A stretch of DNA of 64,000 bases from Stigmatella aurantiaca (GTDB lineage: Bacteria > Myxococcota > Myxococcia > Myxococcales > Myxococcaceae): assembly GCF_900109545.1 (NCBI RefSeq), contig NZ_FOAP01000005.1, positions 186,001-250,000 on the forward strand, in the 5' to 3' direction. Numbering within the stretch: the first letter of the stretch is position 1; the number at the start of each line of letters is the position of its first letter. Under the pieces are notes generated by a model, which saw only the letters and a program-made list of their open reading frames with translations, had not been told where the DNA came from and did no database searches. This document shows positions 34,661-43,576 of this stretch, piece after piece. The position numbers and the translations under genes are program-made.

Positions 34661-35896
34661 ATGCGCCGGATGCCTTTCCTTGCCGTGCTCGCCACCGCCC
34701 TGGCCGCCGAGGCCCAGGACGTGCCCGCCCCGGAGCCCGAGCCCCGGCCGGAGCGGCTGTACCTGAACCCCGGGGTGCTGATGGGCTCCACGCGCATGGT
34801 GGCGATGGGCGGGGCCTTCGCGGGCATCGCCGAGGGGACGGCGGGCTTCTCCGGCAACCTGGCGGCGCTGGCGCACCGGGCGCCGGGGCTGGAGCGGGAC
34901 TGGGACGTGGGCGTCACCTTCTCGCTCTTGGATGTGCCGCTGTCCAACCGGCGGCGGCAGGATCTGGACAACGACGGGCTGGCGGACCTGGCGCCCCGGA
35001 GCCGCCAGTACCTGATGGGGCTCTTGCTCCAGTACAAGCAGTTCGGCGTGGGCACGTTCCTGCGCACGCGCTCGGTGAGCTACTGCGCCACGCCGGAGTG
35101 CCGCTCGCAGGACTACATCCAGGTGTCCGTCACGCACTCGGCGCTGGCGGGGGCGGTGGCCTTCGGCCAGGACGACTTCATCGTCTCGCTGGGGCTCTAC
35201 GCGGGGCAGGCCACGCTCTCCCAGGGCGGAGAGGAGTGGCGCTACGGGGGCACGGGGCTGTCGCTGGACCTGCTGTTCCGGCCCCACGGGCGCCCGTACC
35301 GGATCGGCATCGCGGTGCGGCCGGAGGTGGTGGGCACCTGGCAGCGGGCGGACGGACAGCCACCGGTGCTGGGAGGAAGTCCCATCTACTCGGGGGTGGT
35401 GTCCCCGGCGGTGCTCTCGCTGGGGGTGAGCCGGCGCTTCGGCGAGGGCGCGGAGCGCTACAACCGCCTGTCCCCGGCGGCGCGGCGGCAGTTCCTGGAG
35501 AACGGCGAGCTGAACGTGCCGCCCGAGGAGCCGCAGGACGTGCCCACGGGCACGTTGCTCATCTCGGGCCAGGTGGACTTCATCTCCAGCGTGGAGCGCG
35601 CGGTGGCACTGCGCTCGGTGGCCTCCTTCGACGAGCAGCCGCAGAACGTGGGCAGCGCGATGCTGCTCCAGCCGCGCGTGGGGGCCGAGCACGACACGTG
35701 GCCCGGGCGGGTGCGCACGCGGCTGGGGCTCTTCGTGGAGCCCTCGCCCTTCGAGGGGCAAGCGCCCCGGCCGCACGTCACCGGGGGCTTCGAGCTGTTC
35801 CTCTTCCGCTACTGGCAGGACTGGTCCTTCAGCACCTCGTTCGACCTGGCCCGTCGCTACACCAACGTCGGCTTCTCCCTGGGCTTCTGGCGGTAG
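34661..35896 (+). CDS. Predicted outer-membrane beta-barrel protein
   Basis: 411 residues with a signal peptide (FLAVLATALAAEAQD). It has a small N-terminal block with GSTRMVAMGGAFAGIAEG, a glycine-rich pattern typical of the long-chain fatty-acid transporter/PorV-type barrels, and many amphipathic strands ending in FSLGFWR. The GSTRMVAMGGAFAGIAEGT pattern resembles UPF0164/PorV-like and FadL-like barrels (GGAxxA). There is no TonB box. It lies 18 bases after the pterin dehydratase gene. Substrate unknown. Confidence 0.75.
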   Translation: MRRMPFLAVLATALAAEAQDVPAPEPEPRPERLYLNPGVLMGSTRMVAMGGAFAGIAEGTAGFSGNLAALAHRAPGLERDWDVGVTFSLLDVPLSNRRRQDLDNDGLADLAPRSRQYLMGLLLQYKQFGVGTFLRTRSVSYCATPECRSQDYIQVSVTHSALAGAVAFGQDDFIVSLGLYAGQATLSQGGEEWRYGGTGLSLDLLFRPHGRPYRIGIAVRPEVVGTWQRADGQPPVLGGSPIYSGVVSPAVLSLGVSRRFGEGAERYNRLSPAARRQFLENGELNVPPEEPQDVPTGTLLISGQVDFISSVERAVALRSVASFDEQPQNVGSAMLLQPRVGAEHDTWPGRVRTRLGLFVEPSPFEGQAPRPHVTGGFELFLFRYWQDWSFSTSFDLARRYTNVGFSLGFWR

Positions 35897-36031
35897 CGCT
35901 TCGTGGCGAACGGCGCCCGCGCGGTGAGGAACGCCGAGCGCGCGGCGGCTGGGCCGACCTGCCCCGAGCAGTATTCGCACGTCCTGGTACCCAGTACCGC
36001 CGTCCAGGGTGAGCCCCTCCAGAGGGCAAAC

Positions 36032-37222
36032 CTAGGGAGTGGTTTCGATCTGCTCGGACACCGGGCGCTTGGCCGGGAAGAAGCGGCGCCAGGACAGGGC
36101 GAAGCCGGTCCACACGAGGAGCAGGCCTCCCAGTGAGGCGAGGGCGGCGATGAACTGGCCAGGGAGGCCCAGCGCCTCGCCCGTGTGCAGGAAGCGCAGC
36201 CACCGGCGCACCCGGTTGCCGGTGGAGAGATCCGCGAAGGCATCCTGGCGCAGCACTTGGGCGGTGTAGGGATCCACGAACACCTGCGTCGCCGCGAAGA
36301 GGGGCCAGCCCTCCGGCTCACGGATGGCGAAGCTCAGGGCGGAGAGGCCTTCCCCGGCGCCTTTCTTCCCCCCACCGCCGCCCAGCCTCAGGTGGATGCT
36401 CTCCCAGGCGGGAAGCTGCCTGCGGGCCTGGGCGAAGGCCGCCTCGAGGGGCACCGGCGCGCTGCCCGGCGGCGGCACGGGCACCTGGACGGGACGCCCG
36501 GGCGGAGGCCCCCCGGTGGCGGGCGGCGTCTCCCCGGCCCATGTGAAGACGAGATCCGAAATCCCCTTGTAGGAGATGACCATGCCCGTGGCCGTCAGGA
36601 CGATAAGCACGGGCAGCAGCCAGAAGCCGGTGACGTTGTGCCAGTTCCAGTCGCGCGCCTTGCCCTTGAGCCCGCGCCGGTACCAGATCGACGGCCGCAG
36701 GATGCGCCGCGTCCACTTGCGCGGCATCCACAGGTAGAGGCCCGTCACGCCCAGGAACAGGAACAGGGCATTGCTCGCGCCGGTGATGGCCTTGCCGATG
36801 GGGCGGGTGTCGCCTTCCGTGCCCAGCCACCGGTGCCAGGACTCCATCGTCTGAAGGAACGCGCGCCAGCCCGGGGCGCCCCAGCCGCGCACCTCGCCCG
36901 TGTAGGGATTCACATAAACGCCCGTCCCCCGGCCGGTGCTCACCGTCACCGCCAGGGTGGGCTCGGGGTACTCCGTCACCGCCGAGGGCGGCGTCTCGGG
37001 GTGGGCGGCGCGCACGCGGGAGAGCAGCGCATCCATGGGCAGGCGGGGCGCGCCCGGCGAGGGCACGGCCACCTGCCGCGCCTCCTGATCCGCCCAGTCG
37101 AGGATCTGATGCTCGAAGGCGAGCGCGACGCCCGTGAAGCACATGACGCCGATGATGAGCCCGGCGAGAAGGCCCGCGACGAGGTGGGGCCAGAACAGGA
37201 AGGAACGGACGCTGAGGCGCAT
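36032..37222 (-). CDS. PepSY-associated transmembrane protein (PiuB-like)
   Basis: 396 residues with four membrane helices: FWPHLVAGLLAGLIIGVMCFTGVALAF at the start, then segments near 150, 195 and 370. Between them are two PepSY-like periplasmic parts. Conserved elements are HQILDWADQ and WHRWLGTEGDTRPIGKAI. Proteins of this type are associated with siderophore or heme-iron uptake and possibly ferric reduction. It is 44 bases downstream of tonB on the same strand, behind a Fur box, which supports an iron role. Confidence 0.85.
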   Translation of the reverse strand: MRLSVRSFLFWPHLVAGLLAGLIIGVMCFTGVALAFEHQILDWADQEARQVAVPSPGAPRLPMDALLSRVRAAHPETPPSAVTEYPEPTLAVTVSTGRGTGVYVNPYTGEVRGWGAPGWRAFLQTMESWHRWLGTEGDTRPIGKAITGASNALFLFLGVTGLYLWMPRKWTRRILRPSIWYRRGLKGKARDWNWHNVTGFWLLPVLIVLTATGMVISYKGISDLVFTWAGETPPATGGPPPGRPVQVPVPPPGSAPVPLEAAFAQARRQLPAWESIHLRLGGGGGKKGAGEGLSALSFAIREPEGWPLFAATQVFVDPYTAQVLRQDAFADLSTGNRVRRWLRFLHTGEALGLPGQFIAALASLGGLLLVWTGFALSWRRFFPAKRPVSEQIETTP

Positions 37223-37266
37223 GGCGGCTCATGCGCGGCTGGGGCGGTGAGCCCTGCCCGCGCGCT

Positions 37267-38037
37267 TCACTTCAGGGAGAACTGAATGGGGATCTCGACG
37301 ATGACGCGCACGGGCCTGCCCTGGTGGCCCAGGGCGGGCGAGAAGCGCCACTGACTGACGGCGGCCAGGGCCGCCTCGTCGAGCGCGGCCACGGAGCGGA
37401 GGACCTGCATGCTGCCAGGCTCGATGCGCCCATCGACACCAATGATGACGCGCACCAGGACGAGCCCCTCGATGCCATCGCTCCGGGCGGCCCGGGGATA
37501 GCGGGGAGACACCTGCTTGAGCACCCCCGGGGCGCGCGCCACCTGCTTCAGCTGCAGCGCGTCTCCGGTGGCGCCCACGAGCCCACCCTCCTGGCCATTC
37601 ACCACGCCCCCCGCCACGCCCCCGGCCACACCCGCGCTGTCCGCCACGGGCGCCGGGGCAGGCGCCGCCTCGGCGGCCACCTCCGGCTCGGCCACGGCGG
37701 GCTCGGGCTCGACGGGCACCTCGACGGGCACTTCCTTGGGAAGCTCCTGCGGAATGGTCCGGGGCATCACCGGCTGCGACGGGAGCACCTTCGTGCGCGG
37801 CTTCACCCGCTCGGCCTGCACCGGCTGCGGGGCCGGATTGCTAGCGGCGGGCGGCGGCGGCGGCGGCGCGAACTGCATGAACACCAGCTCGGGCGGCGCC
37901 TCGGGCGGCGCCACCGGCCGGACCTCGGGGGGCACCATCAGGCCAAGCCCTGCCGCCCCCACATGAACGAGCACCGCGAGAACCAACGCCCAGCCCCACC
38001 GCACCCGCTCGCCTCCCCCTCGGGGCGGCTCTCCCAT
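37267..38037 (-). CDS. tonB: TonB family energy transducer
   Basis: About 256 residues. One N-terminal membrane helix (WALVLAVLVHVGAAGLGLMV) carries the conserved Ser/His-type TonB helix. A long Pro/Glu/Val-rich periplasmic spacer follows, then a C-terminal TonB domain with RYPRAARSDGIEGLVLVRVIIGVDG and LDEAALAAVSQWRFSPA. The ATG at 38037 is chosen because in-frame starts further up (38127 and 38121) overlap the Fur box; its Shine-Dalgarno is weak. It transmits proton-motive energy from ExbB/ExbD to outer-membrane receptors; those genes are not in this window. Confidence 0.9.
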   Translation of the reverse strand: MGEPPRGGGERVRWGWALVLAVLVHVGAAGLGLMVPPEVRPVAPPEAPPELVFMQFAPPPPPPAASNPAPQPVQAERVKPRTKVLPSQPVMPRTIPQELPKEVPVEVPVEPEPAVAEPEVAAEAAPAPAPVADSAGVAGGVAGGVVNGQEGGLVGATGDALQLKQVARAPGVLKQVSPRYPRAARSDGIEGLVLVRVIIGVDGRIEPGSMQVLRSVAALDEAALAAVSQWRFSPALGHQGRPVRVIVEIPIQFSLK

Positions 38038-38111
38038 GCGGAAGAGCTGCCCGCGGGCCGAGGCATCCTGGACTTCGCCAGAGCCGGGCGCGTGCAGTTC
38101 GATGCTACGAC

Positions 38112-38126
38112 TGAGAATCATTCTCA
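38112..38126 (-). promoter_or_regulatory. Fur box upstream of tonB
   Basis: TGAGAAT-C-ATTCTCA is a perfect 7-1-7 dyad and differs from the Fur consensus TGATAATnATTATCA only at one symmetric pair. It lies 74-89 bases upstream of the tonB start. Iron-dependent repression of tonB and the PepSY gene is the natural inference. Confidence 0.85.
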
Positions 38127-38302
38127 TTTACGGTTCGCACGAGCAATAGCCCAGGGGACTGGACGCGTCAATCCAAGGGGCTCGAACACGTTACCAAGCC
38201 AAGAAGCACGGCTCGGGAAAGAGCGGTCTGAACACGCGTCCAGATGATGAAGCCCGCCGTGGGTCCTACCTGAGGGGCGGGCTCGTGGTGCGGGAGCAAG
38301 GC

Positions 38303-38557
38303 ATGCCTCGGGAGGTCGCTGACGCGGAAGGGATCCGGTGGAGCTGCATCCAGGCCTTCGCGGGGCTGGGCAAGGACGCGGAGAAGACCGAGGCCGCCCG
38401 CGTCGAGGGCGCTGGGAACCGCTTCCACGTCGTCTGTACCCCCAGCGGGGGCGCCAAGTCGGTGCGCGTGGAGCTGCCCGGCCACTGGGAGAAGGGGCTC
38501 TCGGACGAGGAGCTGCTGCGCGCCATCCAGGACCAGCTCGCGCGGGACGGGGCCTAG
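38303..38557 (+). CDS. Small hypothetical protein, 84 aa
   Basis: A short alpha/beta protein (VADAEGIRWSCIQAFAGL, FHVVCTPSGGAKSVRVELPG, LSDEELLRAIQDQLARDGA). The ATG at 38303 follows GGAG at a good distance; GTG at 38285 is the longer alternative. There is one central and one early Cys. It stops 2 bases from the convergent Ser/Thr kinase stop. No known family, though the ending looks like a helix that could bind a partner. Confidence 0.65.
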   Translation: MPREVADAEGIRWSCIQAFAGLGKDAEKTEAARVEGAGNRFHVVCTPSGGAKSVRVELPGHWEKGLSDEELLRAIQDQLARDGA

Positions 38558-38559
38558 CC

Positions 38560-40164
38560 TCAAGGCCCCCGCTGGAGCGGATTCGCCGGCTCCAGCGTGA
38601 CATCGAGCCGCTCGGACAGCGTGCCGGGCTCGAAGCGGCGGGACCACACCTTCATCCCCTGCCGCGTCAGCTCCAGCGTGTGCGGCTCGCTGCGTGAGAT
38701 GTCCGGCAGCTCCAGGGGCGTCTTCCCCTTGAACGTGTGGTCAATGCTCACCAGCGCGCCCGGCGGCTCGGAACGAATCACCAGCGTGGGCGTCCCCCAC
38801 CCGAAATACGCCACGGCGATCTTGAAGAGCATCACCGCCAGCACGGCGCCCGCGGCGAGCAGGCGCCAGTGGGGCAGATTCATCAGCACGCCCACCACCT
38901 TCGCGTAGCCATCCGGCGGGGCGCCAGCCTTCGCGGCCGAGGCGGCCTCCCGGACCACGGGGGCCATCTCCCGGGTGTCGCCATCGAGTGCCCCTTCGTC
39001 CCCCTGGGGCCAAGCCGCCCTCCGAGGCTCCGCTCGGGCCACCCGTCGGACCGGCCGCGTCGCCTCGGAACCTGTCTCCGGGCGCGCACTGCCGGCCGCC
39101 GTCGTGCCAGGCCACGGCGTGGACGCCTCCGGCGAAGGCCGGGGCTTCACCTGCTGCTGGGCAATCCACCGGGCCACCTGCTCCCGGAACTTCGGCGGCA
39201 GGGGGGGCGGCCGGCCCCGCGCCGTCAGCTCGGACTCGCACAGCAGGGCCGTCAGGTGCTTCAGGGTGTGAACGGGAAACATCGGCGCCATGGACGCCGT
39301 CCACTGGGAGAGCCGCAGGTGCAGCGCCTCCATGTCCGGAATGCGGGCCTCGCGGTCGGTGGCCAGCGCCTCCTGGAGGATCTGCACGAGGTCCTCCTCC
39401 AGGCCGGGGTTGAGCTCGCGCGGTGGGGTGAGCCGCCCCTCGACGATGCGGTGCATGACGGCGTACTCGTGGCCCTCGGTGGGCAGCCGGCCGCAGAGCA
39501 TGCGGTAGAGCACCACCCCCACGGCGTAGACGTCCGAGCGCGCGTCGAGATCCTTCTCCGCGCACGCCTGCTCCGGCGAGAGGTAACGGAACTTGCCCTT
39601 CACCACCCCGGACTCCGTCACGGGCCGGCCCGCGAGCTGGGCCTTGGCGATGCCGAAGTCGGAAATCTTCACCTCGCCCTCGTAGCTGACGAGGACGTTG
39701 TCCGGAGAGATGTCCCGGTGCACGAGCCCCAGGGGGCGCCCCCGCTCGTCCTTGCGCGTGTGGGCATGGTGCAAGCCCTTGCACATCTCGATGGCGATAT
39801 TCACCGCCAGCGGCGGGGGCAGCTGCGCCAGCCCCAGGGCCTCGGCCTTCTTGAGCAGGCGGGAGAGGGGCTGCCCGTCGACCAGCTCCATGGCCAGGTA
39901 GTACTCGCCCTGCACCTGCCCGAAGTCGAAGACCTGGACGATGTTGCCGTGGTTGAGCCCCACGGAGATGCGCGCCTCATGGACAAACATCTCCACGAAG
40001 GCGGGGTCCTCCGCGTAGTGGCCCAGCACCCGCTTGATGACCACGGGCTTGGAGATGCCCGGCGCGGCGGTGTAGCGGGCCCGGTAGACCACCGCCATGC
40101 CTCCGGCGCCCAGGCGTTCGAGCAGCTCGTACTTTCCGAAAGGGGTGACGGCACCGTCGCTCAA
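38560..40164 (-). CDS. Ser/Thr protein kinase with transmembrane helix and PEGA domain
   Basis: 534 residues. The kinase domain (9-275) shows the Gly loop GAGGMAVVY, Lys in VVIKRVL, catalytic loop HRDISPDN, DFG and the SPEQ/SDVYAVGVVLY segments, an active Hanks-type kinase. A Pro-rich linker follows, then a membrane helix (LLAAGAVLAVMLFKIAVAYF), and a C-terminal PEGA domain (SEPPGALVSIDHTFKGKTPLEL) placed outside the membrane. The start codon is TTG at 40164. This is a common myxobacterial receptor kinase layout. Confidence 0.95.
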   Translation of the reverse strand: MSDGAVTPFGKYELLERLGAGGMAVVYRARYTAAPGISKPVVIKRVLGHYAEDPAFVEMFVHEARISVGLNHGNIVQVFDFGQVQGEYYLAMELVDGQPLSRLLKKAEALGLAQLPPPLAVNIAIEMCKGLHHAHTRKDERGRPLGLVHRDISPDNVLVSYEGEVKISDFGIAKAQLAGRPVTESGVVKGKFRYLSPEQACAEKDLDARSDVYAVGVVLYRMLCGRLPTEGHEYAVMHRIVEGRLTPPRELNPGLEEDLVQILQEALATDREARIPDMEALHLRLSQWTASMAPMFPVHTLKHLTALLCESELTARGRPPPLPPKFREQVARWIAQQQVKPRPSPEASTPWPGTTAAGSARPETGSEATRPVRRVARAEPRRAAWPQGDEGALDGDTREMAPVVREAASAAKAGAPPDGYAKVVGVLMNLPHWRLLAAGAVLAVMLFKIAVAYFGWGTPTLVIRSEPPGALVSIDHTFKGKTPLELPDISRSEPHTLELTRQGMKVWSRRFEPGTLSERLDVTLEPANPLQRGP

Positions 40165-40240
40165 GATGGGCTCAGTCTAGCAGCAGGAAGCCGCGGGGCC
40201 GCACCTGGGCTAGACTTCACGGGCCCCCCGCGGAGCCCCC

Positions 40241-40924
40241 ATGAACCCCTGCCCTTTCTGCTTCGGAAAGATGTCCCCCACCTTTACCAATGGCTTGCCC
40301 CGGGAGAAGTGCACCAAGTGCGCCTCGCTCTGGTTCGAGGGGGAGAGCCTGGTGAACCTGGTGGGCCCCGAGGCGGCCGCCGTGCTCGCCCAGCGGACGA
40401 AGGGCAAACCCGGACAATGCAAACACTGCAATGCGTCATTGTCCTACGTGGCCCAGTGCCCACGCTGTGGGCATGACGCCCCCGCCTGTCCGCCGTGTGG
40501 CACCGCGCCGCTGGCGGTGGCCAAGGTGCACGGCCTCCGGATGGACATCTGCTCCAGCTGCAACGGCATGGCGCTGGACCCCAGCGGGCTGGAGCGGCTG
40601 CAACAGATCGCCGCGGAGAACCGCCCGCGCAAGCCGGTGGTGACGACGCAGGAGCTGCTGAAGACGCTCAAGAAGGCCCCCTGCTCCGCGTGCCAGCGCA
40701 AGCAGCTGCTCAAACACACCTTCACCTATGACAACAAGCTGTACTGCGGCAGCTGCGCTCCCGCCGGGGCGGCGCCCTTCGACATCGAGCTGGCCCGGGC
40801 CAGCCCGGCGCTCGCCCCCGCCCTGGGCATCTACCTCACGGGCAACGAGGACGTGGCGGCGGATGCGGTCTCGATGGGCATCACCTGGCTGTTCAAGACC
40901 GCGGCCTCCCACCTGCTGGAGTGA
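40241..40924 (+). CDS. Multi-CxxC zinc-ribbon protein
   Basis: 227 residues with at least six CxxC pairs: CPFC at the N-terminus, CTKC, CKHC followed by CPRC, CPPC, CSSC, and CSAC with CGSC. The first unit matches the zf-TFIIB type ribbon found in stand-alone bacterial proteins. The C-terminal 60 residues are without Cys and contain helices. No enzyme domain is seen. It probably binds several Zn2+ ions and may serve as a structural or regulatory adaptor. It is divergent from the kinase gene, whose start lies 76 bases away. Confidence 0.85.
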   Translation: MNPCPFCFGKMSPTFTNGLPREKCTKCASLWFEGESLVNLVGPEAAAVLAQRTKGKPGQCKHCNASLSYVAQCPRCGHDAPACPPCGTAPLAVAKVHGLRMDICSSCNGMALDPSGLERLQQIAAENRPRKPVVTTQELLKTLKKAPCSACQRKQLLKHTFTYDNKLYCGSCAPAGAAPFDIELARASPALAPALGIYLTGNEDVAADAVSMGITWLFKTAASHLLE

Positions 40925-40945
40925 AGCCAGGGGCCCGGGGCTGCC

Positions 40946-41347
40946 TCAGAACGGCTGGACACGCAGCCAGGCGGCGGCGGCCTCGACGGTGCCGAACAGC
41001 TCGGCGGGGCCCAGGACGGCGTGTTGCAAGGCCGTGAGCGCGGCGAGGCGGCTCAGCGGATAGGGAGACGGGACCCAGGCGAAGTGGCGCAACCCGGCCT
41101 GCCGCATCCTCGGAAACCACGCTTTCGCCAGCCAGTCGGCGGCACCGATCCAGGCGCCCGTCATGTGGGAGTTGTCATTCAGCACCTTGGCCAGCTTCAG
41201 CCGGGTGAGGTAGCGCAGCATCTCCTCGCAGCCGCCCTTCACCATGTCGACGGACAGGTACCCCTTCCAGTCGGCGTAGAGCCACCGCTCCGTGTCCGCG
41301 TGGTGAAGGTCCAGGTGTTCGCTCGCGTACAACAGATTCAGTCCCAT
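40946..41347 (-). CDS. STAS/SpoIIAA-like protein
   Basis: 133 residues with the SpoIIAA-like (STAS) pattern: WLYADWKGYLSVDMVKGG, followed by LKLAKVLNDNSHMTG and a helix LAKAWFPRMRQAGLRHFAWV, which is the arrangement of many DUF/STAS proteins of soil bacteria. ATG 41347 lacks a strong Shine-Dalgarno; the GTG at 41380 is an alternative. No neighbour points to a pathway. It faces the zinc-ribbon gene convergently, with a 21-base gap. Confidence 0.7.
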   Translation of the reverse strand: MGLNLLYASEHLDLHHADTERWLYADWKGYLSVDMVKGGCEEMLRYLTRLKLAKVLNDNSHMTGAWIGAADWLAKAWFPRMRQAGLRHFAWVPSPYPLSRLAALTALQHAVLGPAELFGTVEAAAAWLRVQPF

Positions 41348-41429
41348 GGGTGTTGGCCAGTCAGCGGACGGAGAATGCACGAAAGGACAGTGTACTCGGA
41401 GCCCGTTCTTCCCGCTTAGATGCCCCGTG

Positions 41430-42410
41430 ATGAACGGTGTCCCCAGACTGCAGGCCGGTTACCACGCATCCCACGAACAGTTTCCCCCCAGCGAGCTGCT
41501 CGGCCTGGTGCGAAAGGCGGAGGAGGCGGGCTTCCAGGCCGTTCTCAACTCCGACCACTTCCACCCCTGGACGGAGGCCCAGGGCCAGAGCGGCTTCGTC
41601 TGGTCCTTCATGGGCGCGGCGCTCGCCGTCACGAAGCTCTCCATGGGGGCGGTGAACGCGCCGGGCCAGCGCTACCACCCCGCGCTCATCGCACAGGCGC
41701 TGGGCACCCTGGGCGAGATGTTCCCGGGGCGGGCCTGGGTGGCGCTCGGCAGCGGCCAGTTCCTCAACGAGGCCATCACCGGCCAAGGCTGGCCCGCCAA
41801 GGACCAGCGCAACGCGCGGCTGCGCGAGTGCGTGGACATCATGCGCGCCCTCTTCCGCGGCGAGACGGTGACGCACCGGGGGCTCGTGACGGTGGAGGGG
41901 GCGAAGCTCTACACCCGGCCCGCGCAGGCGCCCCTGCTGGTGGGCGCGGCCATCACCCCGAAGACGGCGGAGTGGGTGGGCGGCTGGGCCGATGGGCTCA
42001 TCACCACCTCCAGGCCTCCGGACGCGCTGCGCCAGGTGGTGGAGGCGTTCCGCCGGGGCGGCGGCGAGGGCAAGCCCATGTTCCTCAAGGTGCAGCTCTC
42101 CTACGCCCCGGACGAGGCGCGGGCGCGCGAGGGCGCCCTGCGGCAGTGGGGCGCGAACATCTTCCCCAGCGCGGTGCTCAGCGACCTGCGGAGCCCCTCG
42201 CACTTCGAGGAGCTGACCCACACGGTGCAGCCGCATGACCTGGACGGAGCGGTGCGCATCTCCTCCAGCCTCCAGCAGCACCTGGACTGGCTCGGCGAGG
42301 ACGTCCGCCTGGGCTTCGACCGGCTCTACCTGCACAACGTCAACCGCGAGCAGGCGCCCTTCATCGAAGCCTTCGGCGAGAAGGTGCTGCCCGCGCTCCA
42401 GCGCGGGTAG
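41430..42410 (+). CDS. LLM-class flavin-dependent oxidoreductase (TIGR03885-like)
   Basis: 326 residues with the TIM-barrel of luciferase-like monooxygenases. Recognised are GYHASHEQFPPSELLGLVRKAEEAGF, SDHFHPW, APGQRYHPALIAQA, GSGQFLNEAITG and GGWADGLITT. The SDHFHPW segment and length match the family of FMN- or F420-related enzymes of unknown substrate (relatives of F420-dependent glucose-6-phosphate dehydrogenase). It starts at ATG 41430 (GTG 41427 just before). Convergent with the alcohol dehydrogenase gene, with 6 bases between stops. Confidence 0.9.
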   Translation: MNGVPRLQAGYHASHEQFPPSELLGLVRKAEEAGFQAVLNSDHFHPWTEAQGQSGFVWSFMGAALAVTKLSMGAVNAPGQRYHPALIAQALGTLGEMFPGRAWVALGSGQFLNEAITGQGWPAKDQRNARLRECVDIMRALFRGETVTHRGLVTVEGAKLYTRPAQAPLLVGAAITPKTAEWVGGWADGLITTSRPPDALRQVVEAFRRGGGEGKPMFLKVQLSYAPDEARAREGALRQWGANIFPSAVLSDLRSPSHFEELTHTVQPHDLDGAVRISSSLQQHLDWLGEDVRLGFDRLYLHNVNREQAPFIEAFGEKVLPALQRG

Positions 42411-42416
42411 CCCCGC

Positions 42417-43463
42417 CTACCGCAGGCTCTTCATGTCGATGACGAAGCGGTACTTCACATCACCCTTCAGCAGCCGCTCGTAGGCCTCGTTGATCTGCTG
42501 GATGGGGATCAGCTCGATGTCGGAGACGATGCCGTGCTGGGCGCAGAAGTCGAGCATCTCCTGCGTCTCCTGGATGCCGCCGATGCCCGAGCCGAAGAGG
42601 CCCTTGCGCCCAGCCAGCAGCGAGAAGGCGTTGACGGGCAGGGGCTTCTCGGGCGCCCCCACCAGCACCACGGTCCCGTCGCGCCGCAGGAGGTTCAGGT
42701 AGGCGTTGATGTCATGCTGGGCCGAGACGGTATCGAGGATGAAGTCGAACCGCCCGGCCTGGGCGGCCATCTCGTCCGGGTTCGAGGACACCACCACCTC
42801 GTGGGCCCCGAGCCGGAGCGCATCCTGCTTCTTCCGGTCCGTGTGGCTGAACACGACCACCTGAGCCCCCATGGCCCGCGCGAGCTTCACGCCCATGTGC
42901 CCCAACCCGCCCAGCCCCACCACGCCGATGCGCTGGCCCGGCTTCACCTTCCAGTGGCGGAGCGGCGAGTACGTGGTGATGCCCGCGCACAGCAAGGGGG
43001 CGGCGCCCGCCAGGTCCAGGTTCGCGGGAATCTTCAGGACGAAGGCCTCGTCCACCACGATGGCGTCGGAGTAGCCCCCCTGGGTGAGCGTCTGGCCATC
43101 CCGCTCCTTGGCGTTGTACGTCAGGGTGCTGCCCGCCTCGCAGTACTGCTCGAGCCCCTCCTTGCAGCTGCCGCACGTGCGGCACGAGTCGACCATGCAG
43201 CCGACTCCGGCCAGATCACCCGCCTTGAACTTCTGGACCTCTGCCCCCACGCGGACCACGCGGCCGACAATCTCGTGTCCCGGCACCATGGGGTACAGCG
43301 AGCCGCCCCACTCGTTCCGGGCCTGGTGGAGGTCCGAGTGGCAAACACCACAGAAGAGGATCTCGATCTGCACGTCCCGCGCGCCGGGCTCCCGGCGCTC
43401 GAACTGGAACGGGGCCAGGGGGGACTTCGCGTTCTGGGCGGCGTAACCACGGGCGGAAATCAT
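42417..43463 (-). CDS. Zinc-dependent alcohol dehydrogenase (YahK/AdhC type)
   Basis: 348 residues of the medium-chain dehydrogenase family. Catalytic zinc ligands are in CGVCHSDLH and PGHEIVG. Four structural zinc Cys lie in the CMVDSCRTCGSCKEGLEQYC stretch. The NADP-binding Rossmann motif is GVVGLGGLGHMGVKLARAMG, with SHTDRKK after strand 2 suggesting NADP preference. It reduces aldehydes broadly. The ATG at 43463 has GAGGAG upstream. It is divergent from a LysR gene, which may regulate it. Confidence 0.93.
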   Translation of the reverse strand: MISARGYAAQNAKSPLAPFQFERREPGARDVQIEILFCGVCHSDLHQARNEWGGSLYPMVPGHEIVGRVVRVGAEVQKFKAGDLAGVGCMVDSCRTCGSCKEGLEQYCEAGSTLTYNAKERDGQTLTQGGYSDAIVVDEAFVLKIPANLDLAGAAPLLCAGITTYSPLRHWKVKPGQRIGVVGLGGLGHMGVKLARAMGAQVVVFSHTDRKKQDALRLGAHEVVVSSNPDEMAAQAGRFDFILDTVSAQHDINAYLNLLRRDGTVVLVGAPEKPLPVNAFSLLAGRKGLFGSGIGGIQETQEMLDFCAQHGIVSDIELIPIQQINEAYERLLKGDVKYRFVIDMKSLR

Positions 43464-43528
43464 GGACGGTTCTCCTCGGCAAAGGTGCGTGCGGCTCAAC
43501 GGGGAGAGATGATGCGTCCAGCGCCGGG

Positions 43529-43538
43529 GTTTCGAAAC
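43529..43538. promoter_or_regulatory. Palindrome GTTTCGAAAC between adh and lysR
   Basis: A perfect 10-bp dyad in the 113-bp divergent region, 39 bases before the LysR start and 66 before the alcohol dehydrogenase start. A divergent LysR regulator normally binds dyads here (T-N11-A type). This one is shorter and is only a candidate. Confidence 0.3.
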
Positions 43539-43576
43539 GGATGGAATCCGCACACGCCTTGTAGGAAAACTTCACA

